64,000 nt of DNA from JBKCUI01 sp052161605 (GTDB taxonomy: Bacteria > Planctomycetota > Planctomycetia > Pirellulales > Pirellulaceae), in assembly GCA_052161605.1 (NCBI GenBank), contig CP197409.1. One strand, given 5' to 3'. Below, in pieces: positions 1 to 8,182 of the stretch; position 1 is the first letter of the stretch, and each line of letters opens with the position of its first letter. Position numbers and translations under genes: made by a program. Under the pieces are notes generated by a model that saw only the letters and a program-made list of their open reading frames with translations, ran no database searches and was not told the origin of the DNA.

Positions 1-58
1 GCCTCTTGAAACAACTGGGCAGTGTTGACTATCGTTTACGGCACTGTGATACACGGGA

Positions 59-75
59 GACCAACGCGGTTGGTC
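59..75. promoter_or_regulatory. 17-bp perfect inverted repeat upstream of rpe
   Basis: The sequence GACCAAC-GCG-GTTGGTC is a perfect palindrome with a 3-base centre, about 30 bases before the probable rpe start. It could be an operator or a small hairpin in the leader. Its position is the only support for a regulatory role. Confidence 0.25.
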
Positions 76-104
76 AAGTCGCAGTAACACTTGGACCTTA
101 TGGT

Positions 105-806
105 ATGTCCGAACAGGCGAATAGGTCGCAGAAGACTAGCAAAGTACTGAAGGAGGCAAAGCCAGCGGTTTTGCCTTCGCTTCTAATGTGCGACTTTTCT
201 AACTTGGAACGCGAAGTCAGGCGTTTAGAAGAAGCAGGCATCGAGGTTTTGCATCTCGACGTCATGGACGGGCATTTTGTCCCGAACTTGACCTACGGGA
301 TGCCGATCGTTTCCGCACTGCGTGGGATCACCGATTTGGTGCTCGACGTCCATTTGATGATTAGCGAGCCTGAGCGGTATTCCCAGCGGTTCATCGACGC
401 AGGGGCCGATGTGATTACCTATCACATCGAGACGCTCCCCTCTCCCGCCGACTTGCTTCAAAAAACACGAGACCAGGGAGTCTTGTCGGGGTTGGCGATC
501 AACCCGCAGACCGATCTAGATCTCTTGTTACCTCATTTGTCGGCATGCGATATTGTGCTGATCATGAGCGTGCAAGCAGGTTTTGGCGGTCAAGCCTTTA
601 ACCCAGTGGCCTTGGAACGCCTCTCCCATTTGAGAGCAAAGCTAGGCGATGGGGTTTTGCTGGAGGTTGATGGCGGCGTCAATGAAAAAACGATAGGCCC
701 ATGTGTTGCCGCAGGAGCCGATCTGTTGGTAGTCGGTTCGGCATTGTTTGGACACCCGGATTATTGCCTTGCAATCTCCCGTTTACAGGCGGCCATGAAG
801 TCATGA
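105..806 (+). CDS. rpe: Ribulose-phosphate 3-epimerase
   Basis: Interconverts D-ribulose 5-phosphate and D-xylulose 5-phosphate in the cytoplasmic pentose phosphate pathway. From the ATG at 105 the product is 233 residues, the usual family length. The barrel begins with LPSLLMCDFSNLE. The metal and catalytic blocks follow in order: HLDVMDGHFVPNLTYG, DVHLMI, a conserved His in TYHIET, MSVQAGFGGQ near the mobile loop, EVDGGV with the second catalytic Asp, and the phosphate-binding VVGSALFG at the end. The frame is open back to position 6, but those upstream residues match nothing in the family, so 105 is preferred. No clear Shine-Dalgarno sequence precedes it. rpiB, the other pentose-phosphate isomerase here, lies about 29 kb away. 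Confidence 0.95.
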   Translation: MSEQANRSQKTSKVLKEAKPAVLPSLLMCDFSNLEREVRRLEEAGIEVLHLDVMDGHFVPNLTYGMPIVSALRGITDLVLDVHLMISEPERYSQRFIDAGADVITYHIETLPSPADLLQKTRDQGVLSGLAINPQTDLDLLLPHLSACDIVLIMSVQAGFGGQAFNPVALERLSHLRAKLGDGVLLEVDGGVNEKTIGPCVAAGADLLVVGSALFGHPDYCLAISRLQAAMKS

Positions 807-837
807 ACTGCCTTTCGATCCTCTTTGGAAATTGTGT

Positions 838-1455
838 ATGTGCCGAGTAGTGGTTGTTCGCCCAGGAGCGACGTCCTTTGACGAGCAGGAGCGAATCAAG
901 GGATGTTTAGATATGCCTCTATCTAGCCAGGGGCTAGAGCAGGTGCAACGAGTTGCTTCGGAGATGGAACAGATACCCATCCGCTACGTTTACTGTGGCC
1001 CGTGTGAATCAGCCCAGGAGACAGCGAGAGAAATAGCAGAACACGTTAATGCAAAATGGAAAGTATGCGATTGTTTTCGCAATATCGACCACGGTCTATG
1101 GGAAGGCAAGCTGATCGATGAAGTGCGACGGCAGCAACCCAAACTTTTCCGACAGGTTCAGGAAAACCCCAGGTCGTTTTGTCCTCCTGGCGGAGAAACA
1201 TTGGCGGACGCCGAGGAACGGATCGCCAAACAAGTCGCAAAACTGTGTAAAAAACATAAGGGGGAAACCATCGCGGTCGTAATCCCCGAGCCACTTGCTA
1301 CACTGGTAGCCAATCGTCTCAAGGATGTGGAATTTATGGATATGTGGGATTCTGAACAAGACGATGCAACTTGGGAGATGATCGACTCGGAGACGCGAGC
1401 ATGTCTATCGGTCCCACATCAAATGGAAACGGAATGTTCCGCGCGAGCCAAATAG
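838..1455 (+). CDS. Histidine-phosphatase-fold protein lacking catalytic residues
   Basis: About 205 residues from the ATG at 838; a TTG at 832 is in frame too. The overall pattern is the phosphoglycerate mutase/histidine phosphatase superfamily: an N-terminal strand followed by an RxxG block (ERIKG), LDMPLSSQGLEQ, a central QETA helix, an HGLWEG block and a PPGGETLADAEERI block. The RHG signature that carries the phospho-accepting histidine reads RPG, the arginine normally before the helix (SPLxRAxxTA) is Ser in CESAQETA, and the second histidine (usually SHGG) is replaced in IPEPLATLV. As written it should not be an active phosphatase of this type. A scaffold, ligand-sensing or regulatory role is inference. 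It lies between rpe and accD on the same strand. Confidence 0.75.
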   Translation: MCRVVVVRPGATSFDEQERIKGCLDMPLSSQGLEQVQRVASEMEQIPIRYVYCGPCESAQETAREIAEHVNAKWKVCDCFRNIDHGLWEGKLIDEVRRQQPKLFRQVQENPRSFCPPGGETLADAEERIAKQVAKLCKKHKGETIAVVIPEPLATLVANRLKDVEFMDMWDSEQDDATWEMIDSETRACLSVPHQMETECSARAK

Positions 1456-1511
1456 AACAGGCAAGCGAGCCAGGCCTAGGTTTGAGAGCTTAACGAGACA
1501 AGCAAAGTGAG

Positions 1512-2363
1512 ATGAGTACCATTCAAAATCAATCGGTTTCAAACAACTCGACCAGGTCCGAGAAGAAGGGGGTCCCGGAAGGGCTCTGGATTCGATGTCC
1601 AGGTTGCGGCGAAACCATCTACCGAAAGGAGATGGAACGAAATCTAAATGTTTGCCCGAAATGCCAGTATCACATGTATGTTTCGGCATGGGATCGCGTT
1701 GGCCAGCTCCTTGATGAGAACACCTTTGAGATCTGTGACGAACACGTTCTACCAACCGATCCTCTTTCCTTTTCAGACAAAAAGACTTACGCACAGAGGC
1801 TTATCGAAGAGCAAAAGCGCACCGGGTTAACCGATGCAGCTCTGTGCGGCACCGGCATGATTCGTGCCCGGCGAGTCGCTATCGCGGTGACCGACTCAGC
1901 ATTTATCATGGGCAGTATGGGATCCGTGGTTGGTGAACGTCTGACTCGATTGATCGAACGGGCCACCAAGCACTCACTCCCGCTCATTATCGTGAGCGGC
2001 TCGGGTGGAGGTGCACGCATGCATGAAGGGATCCTTTCGTTGATGCAGATGGCCAAGGTGTCGGCTGCCTTGGCAAAGTACCACTCCAACGGCGGACTAT
2101 ACATCAGCGTGCTGACCAACCCTACGATGGGTGGTGTGGCAGCGAGCTTTGCAAGCCTCGGGGATTTGATCTTCGCCGAGCCGAAAGCTCTTATCGGATT
2201 TGCCGGTCCGAGGACAATCAAAGCTACGATTCGAATCGAACTGCCAGCGGGGTTTCAAACAAGCGAGTTCCTGTTAGAGCATGGGTACATCGATCGTATT
2301 GTCGAACGCAATCGATTGAAGACTGAGATCGCTACGGCAATCGATTATTGCGGGAAGCAGTAA
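1512..2363 (+). CDS. accD: Acetyl-CoA carboxylase carboxyltransferase subunit beta
   Basis: The beta half of the carboxyltransferase that moves the carboxyl group from carboxybiotin to acetyl-CoA, giving malonyl-CoA for fatty acid synthesis. The 283-residue product has the N-terminal zinc ribbon with C29, C32, C48 and C51, then a crotonase-fold domain with SGSGGGARMHEGILSLMQMAK and the glycine-rich TNPTMGGVAASFASLGD block, ending with GFAGPRTI. The length is close to the usual 280-305. accA is not in the window. The gene meets the GMC oxidoreductase gene tail to tail with a 121-bp spacer in which I see no strong terminator. Confidence 0.96.
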   Translation: MSTIQNQSVSNNSTRSEKKGVPEGLWIRCPGCGETIYRKEMERNLNVCPKCQYHMYVSAWDRVGQLLDENTFEICDEHVLPTDPLSFSDKKTYAQRLIEEQKRTGLTDAALCGTGMIRARRVAIAVTDSAFIMGSMGSVVGERLTRLIERATKHSLPLIIVSGSGGGARMHEGILSLMQMAKVSAALAKYHSNGGLYISVLTNPTMGGVAASFASLGDLIFAEPKALIGFAGPRTIKATIRIELPAGFQTSEFLLEHGYIDRIVERNRLKTEIATAIDYCGKQ

Positions 2364-2484
2364 GACTAGCTCTCTTTGAATACCAACTCGACATAGCGGG
2401 CGCGAGGCTTTTGCTTCAGATAGAGTTCGCTGGCACGTCATTCGATGGCTTTCGCAGCGATCCTAGAATGTTAAGGCATTGATG

Positions 2485-4362
2485 TTAGAGCTTGAAGATG
2501 TCAGCGTATTTAGGCTCCAGGGCCAACAGTTGGGAATTGCGTTCTGCCAAGGCTGAGATCGTCAAAAACGGGTTGCAAGCGATCGCGGTCGGCAGGATCG
2601 CACCGTCGCATACATAGAGGCCTTCGTGGATACGAAACTCTCCTGTTTGAGGGGCGATGTCTCCCCCACAGGCCGTATCGTAGACCTGGCCTTTATGGTT
2701 GACGACTCCACTGCGAGGATCATCGCTCATACCACACCCACCCAGTGGATGCACCGAAATCATCTTGTCACCGAAGAGCTTGAGGTATTTATACTGGCCG
2801 CCATGCGCGTGAGCGATTCTAGAGAACTGTTCACGGATCATGCGACGATAGTCACTTTTCGTCAGCCCTGGCCATGAGACCGATGCGTTTCCGTTGTCCT
2901 CCAGAATCAGCTTGCCCTCCTGGCGATCGTGCCCCATGCCGAGAAGAATCTGTGTCTGATCTAGATCCAGATCTCGCATGAGGAGTTTCAGTACATTGGT
3001 ATACGCCCGCGCCGCCACCCCTTCTTGTACAAGGGTTCGATCGAACAGGTTAGGGTAGTTGGGCGTAGTGACGTTGGTCTGAATGGTTGGACCTGAACGC
3101 ACACCTTCGTGTTCGTATGCACTCGACCCAGCGACACAGGTCGGACAATCCGTTTTGCGAATGAAACCTAGTGCGTCCCCATTGCCGGTCCAATTGCAGC
3201 CCAGTTGCCGCGAAAAGTCTAAGCATTCGCTCTGGGAACGCATGAGAATTTCCGAGCTCCCGATACTACCTGCACCGAGGACAAGGATGCGAGTCGTGAC
3301 AAATCCCTCGTACTCTTCATGGCTGCCATCTTCCTTCCGGTCAAAGTACAGAAAGCGAACACGCCAAAAACCATCACATTTCTCGACTTCACGGACTTCC
3401 GTTTGAGTAAACATCATGGTGTTGTTTCGCCGTGCGATGGGCAAGTAATTTGTCACCAATGTGTTCTTGGCACCGACATTACATCCTGTAAGGCAGTCGC
3501 CACAATCGATGCAGCTCCGTTGTAGCATGCCGTGCTGGTTCATGACTGGCAGGTGGTTCGGGCCGCTGCGAACGATCGTTAAGGCAGCCGCTTCATAGTG
3601 CAGTCCATAGTTTTGCAATCGCTCCACGGCGAGTCGTTGAGCTCTCATTTTATGAGTCCAATCGTGCGGCTCGACGCGAACACCGAGGACATGTGATGTT
3701 ATATCGTAATAGGGATCGATAACGCCCATATCGCGCAAAGCGTTTGGCCATTGTGTCTGTAGAAACACATCGGAGTCAGGTCGAATGGCCACGTTCGCAT
3801 TGATGAGTGACGAGCCACCGAGCCCGCTACCACTCAACACCGCTATGTCATCGCATTGCAGAACTTGGAAAAGTCCGGTGGGATTTTGAAGCCTCCTCTG
3901 TTTGCGACCAAACAAATGGAGCCGGGATTCCGACATCACATCCTTGAGGGTATCAGGAAAGTTTCCAGGGACCCATTCACGGCCTCGCTCGAGCACGCCG
4001 ATCCGCGTGCCGGACCGCATCTTCTCACTCAATCGAGCGGCCGTGATCGCCGCCCCATATCCCGAGCCCACCACCAAGACGTCAAACTGATAGGGTTTGC
4101 CGTCAAAGGGCATCTGGAAAAGCCAACGCGGGTTAGCCTGGAGCTGGCCACCATAATGTTGGAGACTCTTGCCGTAGTCCGCCCGCGCGGTCCGCTTGAA
4201 ATCGCTATCGGTCGATTTACGGTTGCTGGGGGGGGAATTAGGCCCAGGAGTAGGCGGAGCAGCCCGCCCGGTCGCGGCGGCGGTCAAGCTACCAGCTACA
4301 ACACCAGCGGAACGGAGCAGCAGGTCCCGTCGACTTATTTTCTCCTGATTTGACTTAGGCAC
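2485..4362 (-). CDS. Tat-exported GMC family oxidoreductase
   Basis: A 625-residue flavoprotein of the glucose-methanol-choline family, closest in layout to the cholesterol-oxidase-like branch. The N-terminus has a twin-arginine signal (SRRDLLLRSAGVVAGSLTAA), pointing to export in folded form. FAD binding is shown by DVLVVGSGYGAAITAARLSEK and VLERGREWVPG. The middle holds a four-cysteine block (CIDCGDCLTGC, spacing C-x2-C-x2-C-x3-C), followed by NVGAKNT. The C-terminal block HPLGGCGM and the final CNPFLTISALAER complete the family pattern. The substrate is unknown; sterols, alcohols or sugars are possible. No electron acceptor gene is adjacent. The four cysteines may hold an iron-sulphur centre or form disulphides; the sequence alone does not decide. 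Confidence 0.85.
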   Translation of the reverse strand: MPKSNQEKISRRDLLLRSAGVVAGSLTAAATGRAAPPTPGPNSPPSNRKSTDSDFKRTARADYGKSLQHYGGQLQANPRWLFQMPFDGKPYQFDVLVVGSGYGAAITAARLSEKMRSGTRIGVLERGREWVPGNFPDTLKDVMSESRLHLFGRKQRRLQNPTGLFQVLQCDDIAVLSGSGLGGSSLINANVAIRPDSDVFLQTQWPNALRDMGVIDPYYDITSHVLGVRVEPHDWTHKMRAQRLAVERLQNYGLHYEAAALTIVRSGPNHLPVMNQHGMLQRSCIDCGDCLTGCNVGAKNTLVTNYLPIARRNNTMMFTQTEVREVEKCDGFWRVRFLYFDRKEDGSHEEYEGFVTTRILVLGAGSIGSSEILMRSQSECLDFSRQLGCNWTGNGDALGFIRKTDCPTCVAGSSAYEHEGVRSGPTIQTNVTTPNYPNLFDRTLVQEGVAARAYTNVLKLLMRDLDLDQTQILLGMGHDRQEGKLILEDNGNASVSWPGLTKSDYRRMIREQFSRIAHAHGGQYKYLKLFGDKMISVHPLGGCGMSDDPRSGVVNHKGQVYDTACGGDIAPQTGEFRIHEGLYVCDGAILPTAIACNPFLTISALAERNSQLLALEPKYADIFKL

Positions 4363-4540
4363 AGCTAGCTCGACCGGTTTCGCGTGGGTTACTCGGTTAC
4401 AGACATGCTATTCATCGTCCATAAATCGGATCGAGCGTGCACGTTAACTTCGCAAACCAACCTCCTTGCCCAAGTTGACTCGATTACCGACCGCCCGACC
4501 GAAATGCTAGCATGTCGAAAGCTCTCCACCCTACCTAAGG

Positions 4541-4791
4541 TGGATGGCACCAATTGAAGACGACGAAGAACAATGCTGTAACAAGGCTCTGCGCAGTTAC
4601 AGCATTCACTCTCCCTTCGAGGGAGAGTCGAGCGCAGCTCGGAGAGGGTGAAAGGCACAGCGATGCATAAAGGCTCCGGCTGGTCAGCGATTCTAAAGCA
4701 CCCTCCCCTCGTGATCGTTCCTCCACTCTGGTCCTCCCAAATTCTTTGGGAGGGTGAATAAGGGTGGGGATAATAGATGGATGGCACCAAT
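4541..4791. repeat. Region bounded by 14-bp direct repeats, with hairpin and repeat A
   Basis: TGGATGGCACCAAT occurs at 4541-4554 and again at 4778-4791. Between the copies lie a hairpin with a perfect 11-bp stem (AATGCTGTAAC at 4572-4582 and its complement at 4596-4606, loop of 13) and one copy of the dispersed repeat A. The 438-bp gap between the GMC gene and the next gene is largely filled by this block. The direct repeats may be a target-site duplication, or part of a larger repeat unit. Confidence 0.6.
4611..4765. repeat. Dispersed intergenic repeat A, copy 1
   Basis: Starts with the palindrome CTCCCTTCGAGGGAG and ends with CCTCCCAAATTCTTTGGGAGG. Between them are GGAGAGGGTGAAAGGCAC and CACCCTCCCCTCGT, which can pair with each other. 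The same order of elements with high identity is found at 15052-15197. It carries no open frame of note and sits between two minus-strand genes, so it resembles a REP/BIME or MITE-like element. Confidence 0.75.
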
Positions 4792-4800
4792 CGAGGGAGA

Positions 4801-5472
4801 CTAGGCGGCGCGGTAGACGATCGCATTGCCTCGCTTGTCGCAGACCTTGGTCGCGCCACACGAGCGGAGGACGTAGGCGATTTGCTGGGCAAACCAGCGT
4901 GGCTCCCCAATCGCATCTGCCAGCTGCTGGGTATCGAACCGCTTCGGTAGCTTCGGATTACCCAGTAACCGCCAGAGGTCGCCGAGGGTTGCCAAAACAA
5001 CGGCTTCGGAGGGATCGGGAACGCAAACCAGATCGACGTCCAGCGTCTTGTACTGTTTCCGCCTACCTCGACGCGGCGTGTCAACTCGCGTCTCGATGCT
5101 TTCAACGAAAAGCAATTCCAAGGTGAGCTGAGGATGCGGATAGACCTGGGTAAAGTGAATTAACTCCAAGAAAATATCGATCGGGCGGATCTTCTTAGGG
5201 CTTTTGCGTTTTCTGACAACCGCTTGTGTCTCCGGGTCGATCGTAGCAACCACCTTGGATTGCAAGCATGGCTTCACGATCCGAACGAAGTAGTCGTCAT
5301 CCAGTAGCTGCCGGATTTTTTTTCGGATCGATCCCAGCCCCGAATGCTGGATTTCGACGATAACGCCTTCGTGATCAATCGCATCGATCCGGTAGTTCGA
5401 TTCCGCCACCTCGATGCAATCGGGACCGGCCGCGTAGAGCTCTTTAAGCTTTCGATGAAGGGAGGTTTCCAT
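4801..5472 (-). CDS. Unknown protein, PD-(D/E)XK nuclease-like plus winged-helix-like
   Basis: A 223-residue cytoplasmic protein with no signal or membrane segment; I do not recognise a named family. Residues about 20-65 read YRIDAIDHEGVIVEIQHSGL, then a Lys/Arg-rich helix, then DDYFVRIVKP. An acidic residue followed by E-x-Q on the next strand, a helix and a final strand is the arrangement of restriction-endonuclease-like folds. A basic stretch (RKRKSPKK) follows. The last 45 residues (QQLADAIGEPRWFAQQIAYVLRSCG...RGNAIVYR) look like a winged helix with a beta wing. The whole suggests a DNA-acting enzyme, which is inference. It is divergent from the cytochrome c gene, and the next gene downstream is beyond the repeat block. 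Confidence 0.55.
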   Translation of the reverse strand: METSLHRKLKELYAAGPDCIEVAESNYRIDAIDHEGVIVEIQHSGLGSIRKKIRQLLDDDYFVRIVKPCLQSKVVATIDPETQAVVRKRKSPKKIRPIDIFLELIHFTQVYPHPQLTLELLFVESIETRVDTPRRGRRKQYKTLDVDLVCVPDPSEAVVLATLGDLWRLLGNPKLPKRFDTQQLADAIGEPRWFAQQIAYVLRSCGATKVCDKRGNAIVYRAA

Positions 5473-5773
5473 GGCTTCCTTGCCAAAAACGCAGCGAGTT
5501 ATTTTCTAGAGGAGGGTATCGGTATGAGATCCTAGCAGATACAGGTAGCCTGAAACTACAGGAAAATGTGCGTTTAAATGCGGTTTAGGGCTAAGTCTGA
5601 CAACCCAACGCCCGAATGCAAGACATTGCCTCTCCGGTACCCTACTGCGGCGATTTGGCCCTGCGAAAATTGGTGTTTCGTGCGACAATTCCTCGGTTGC
5701 TACCCTCACGTGGAATATGCATCGATCCCAGCAAACGGCGTTTCCGAACCTGCAAATGTACAAAAAGTCTACC
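5473..5773. other. Divergent intergenic region
   Basis: Separates the nuclease-like gene (minus) from the cytochrome c gene (plus), so it should hold promoters for both. I see no coding segment, repeat or clear hairpin in it, and no promoter boxes I would defend. Confidence 0.5.
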
Positions 5774-7081
5774 ATGGCCTCCAACCAGGCAAACTGTCGT
5801 TTCTTCCAGCTATTTTGCTTGGTTGCGTTGAGCGGGTTAGGTTCATCGTTTATTTCTGGCTGCTCGAGCCCCTCGTTCGAGCCGAATCGCCTCGCCGCTG
5901 CTAGCTACTTGGAAACCCAAGACTCCGCCGAAGTCGATCGCCTCGCCGCTTCAGTAGGCGTGCTGATCGAGGAGATTTTTGGCACTCCTGATGCTCCCAA
6001 ATGGCCAGACGGCGTCCCTATGGCTGTTGAGATGGAGGAGGTGGAACGGTGCGCTGGCCCGGTAGGGAGAGCTTACGATAAGGTCGAGCGAGGCCTGTAC
6101 CGCAAGCACTGCGTGCAGTGCCACGGGATCACCGGCGATGGGGCAGGCCCGGCGGCATCCCTATTAGCTCCTTACCCGCGTGACTTTCGACGTGGCACCT
6201 TTAAATTCAAATCGACCAGCATCGGCAGCAAGCCAATCCGATCGGACCTAATAAAAACTATCGAGCATGGGCTGCCTGGAACTTCGATGCCCGCTTTCCA
6301 AACGCTTCGAAATCGGCCTGAGTTCGAGCATGATATCGAGTCGCTCGTAGAGTACGTCGTTTTTCTTTCGATTCGCGGAGAAGCTGAACGAAGGTTGCTC
6401 AAGCTTTCCGTCGACAATGAAACGCAACCGAGCCGTGAGGAAGCGATCGCGGTTGTGTCAAAAGTTTCACAAAGCTGGATCGAAGCTCCCGACCTCGTCG
6501 TAGACATACCGGTCATCCCAGAAGTGTCTCCTGAAGAATTTCAGGCATCGGTGGAGCGGGGGAAAACGCTCTTCACAAGTGACAAGGCATCGTGCTTCAA
6601 GTGCCACGGCTACGAAGGCAAAGGAGATGGCGTATCTCAAGACTACGACGAATGGACCAAGGATTGGACGATTCGCGTAGGAATTGATCCCGCCAAGAAA
6701 TCGGAATGGAAGGTCATGAAGCCTTTCGGAGCGTTGAAGCCAGTCGTTGATCGCTCACGCAATTTCAGCTTGGGAGGCTTGCGGGGCGGTTCTACCGAGC
6801 AAGATATCGTGAAACGGATTGTGCTGGGTGTTGATGGCACACCGATGCCAGCAGCTACCTTTAGCGAAACGGACCCCAATGCATTCAGCCTGGAAGATGT
6901 ATTTGATTTAGCTCGTTACGTCGCCAGCCTTGGTCGTAACACAACCTCCGCAGACGCGGGGCTCGCAGTCTCTGCTCCTGGCAGTTCTGTCTCTGGTAGT
7001 TCGGATGCAAATAGTTCGGATGCAGACAATACTGATGCGGATGGCGTAAAGGTGGTCAACTCGTCGAAAGGAGCACAGTAA
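5774..7081 (+). CDS. Dihaem cytochrome c lipoprotein
   Basis: About 435 residues. The N-terminus MASNQANCRFF...SSFISGC is a lipoprotein signal with the lipid-bearing Cys at about residue 30, so the protein should be membrane-anchored and periplasm-facing. Starts at 5717 and 5756 are also in frame; 5774 leaves the most typical signal. Two haem c sites are present, CVQCH near residue 113 and CFKCH near 273, each followed by a glycine-rich block (GITGDGAGP and GYEGKGDG) and by a possible axial Met (TSMPAF and TPMPAATF). The C-terminus is a Ser/Asp/Ala-rich tail. It ends 3 bases before ctaA, so it is probably cotranscribed with haem A/O synthesis and may feed a terminal oxidase encoded elsewhere. 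Confidence 0.85.
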   Translation: MASNQANCRFFQLFCLVALSGLGSSFISGCSSPSFEPNRLAAASYLETQDSAEVDRLAASVGVLIEEIFGTPDAPKWPDGVPMAVEMEEVERCAGPVGRAYDKVERGLYRKHCVQCHGITGDGAGPAASLLAPYPRDFRRGTFKFKSTSIGSKPIRSDLIKTIEHGLPGTSMPAFQTLRNRPEFEHDIESLVEYVVFLSIRGEAERRLLKLSVDNETQPSREEAIAVVSKVSQSWIEAPDLVVDIPVIPEVSPEEFQASVERGKTLFTSDKASCFKCHGYEGKGDGVSQDYDEWTKDWTIRVGIDPAKKSEWKVMKPFGALKPVVDRSRNFSLGGLRGGSTEQDIVKRIVLGVDGTPMPAATFSETDPNAFSLEDVFDLARYVASLGRNTTSADAGLAVSAPGSSVSGSSDANSSDADNTDADGVKVVNSSKGAQ

Positions 7082-7084
7082 CTC

Positions 7085-8113
7085 ATGACACCCTCTCATG
7101 AAGTCGCCAACTCGAACAACGGCACGAAACAGCAATCACGCAAGGTTTATCGCTGGGCGTTTTTCGTATCTTTTCTTACGTTCCCGTTGATTTGGCTCGG
7201 GGGCTTAGTAACCACGCACGATGCGGGGATGGCTGTACCAGATTGGCCAGGCACGTTTGGTTACAACATGTTTCTCTACCCTTGGACGACCTGGCTGTTC
7301 GGTCCGTTTGATTTACTGGTGGAGCACGGGCACAGGTTGCTGGCTAGCTTGGTCGGACTCATCGCAATTATTCTCTGTTTTGTTGCCCGCAAGCACGAGA
7401 CGCGACGATTTGGGCGAATCGCCTGCTATGCACTGCTGCTTGCTATTATCAGTCAGGGAATCTTGGGGGGAGTTCGCGTTCTTCTCGATGCGAGGATCGT
7501 GGCGTTAATTCACGGCTGCTGTGGACCTCTAGTGTTCGCGCTGGCGTGCGGCATTGTCATGATCAATTCGAGGGATTGGCAAACCGCGACTAGATCGATT
7601 CGGTCGAATGGATTGAGATGGACTTTGCGTGTCCTGCTCGTGTTGACGGTTGTGCAGCTGATCATGGGGGCCCATTTGCGACATGCATTACCGCAGTGGA
7701 AGCCGGCATTGTTCATGTCGTTTGTTCATACGCACTTGCTCATGGCGACCTTGATCACGGGAATCATCTTCTCGGTTTTTTGCCTCACGGTTTTTGGAAA
7801 GTATCGGGGCACAGATGGATTAAGGGGCCCCGCGACGTGGCTGATGGGGCTCGTTTTGATCCAAGTTGGCTTGGGCGTGGGAACCTGGATCAGCAGTTAT
7901 GCGTTGCCCTGGCAAGAACTGAATGAATTTTTCGCACGATATACGATTGATGGACGTGGATTTGCAGAGACAATGATTATTAATGGGCATCAAGCAACCG
8001 GTTCGCTGTTGATCGCTGGCTCACTTTGGTTACTATGTCGTGTCGAAAGGCGATTTGAGGCCTCTGCGGGTCTCGAAAGAATGCCGGCAGGTTTAGCTGC
8101 TGCGAGCAGCTAG
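7085..8113 (+). CDS. ctaA: Haem A synthase, COX15/CtaA family
   Basis: Oxidises the C8 methyl of haem O to give haem A for aa3-type oxidases. The 342-residue integral membrane protein has eight hydrophobic segments in two similar halves. Expected signatures are visible: LVTTHDAGMAVPDWPGTFG after the first membrane span, EHGHRLLASLVG with a haem-ligand His, ALIHGCCGPL in the first half, LRHALPQWKP and FVHTHLLMATL in the second, and NGHQATGSLLI near the end. It follows the cytochrome c gene by 3 bases and precedes ctaB by 69, a normal arrangement for haem A biogenesis. Confidence 0.92.
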   Translation: MTPSHEVANSNNGTKQQSRKVYRWAFFVSFLTFPLIWLGGLVTTHDAGMAVPDWPGTFGYNMFLYPWTTWLFGPFDLLVEHGHRLLASLVGLIAIILCFVARKHETRRFGRIACYALLLAIISQGILGGVRVLLDARIVALIHGCCGPLVFALACGIVMINSRDWQTATRSIRSNGLRWTLRVLLVLTVVQLIMGAHLRHALPQWKPALFMSFVHTHLLMATLITGIIFSVFCLTVFGKYRGTDGLRGPATWLMGLVLIQVGLGVGTWISSYALPWQELNEFFARYTIDGRGFAETMIINGHQATGSLLIAGSLWLLCRVERRFEASAGLERMPAGLAAASS

Positions 8114-8182
8114 CCATGTTACCTATTATTCATTAGATCTTCCTTTTTTCCATCCATCGCTGATATACCCGGTACCCCTCCC

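Noticed and set aside
6..104. An upstream extension of the rpe frame
   Set aside because: The added residues do not match the family N-terminus, and the barrel begins after the ATG at 105.
4389..5105. A 238-codon minus-strand frame overlapping the nuclease-like gene
   Set aside because: It lies in another frame of the same strand, its sequence is low-complexity and unlike any family, and it spans the repeat block.
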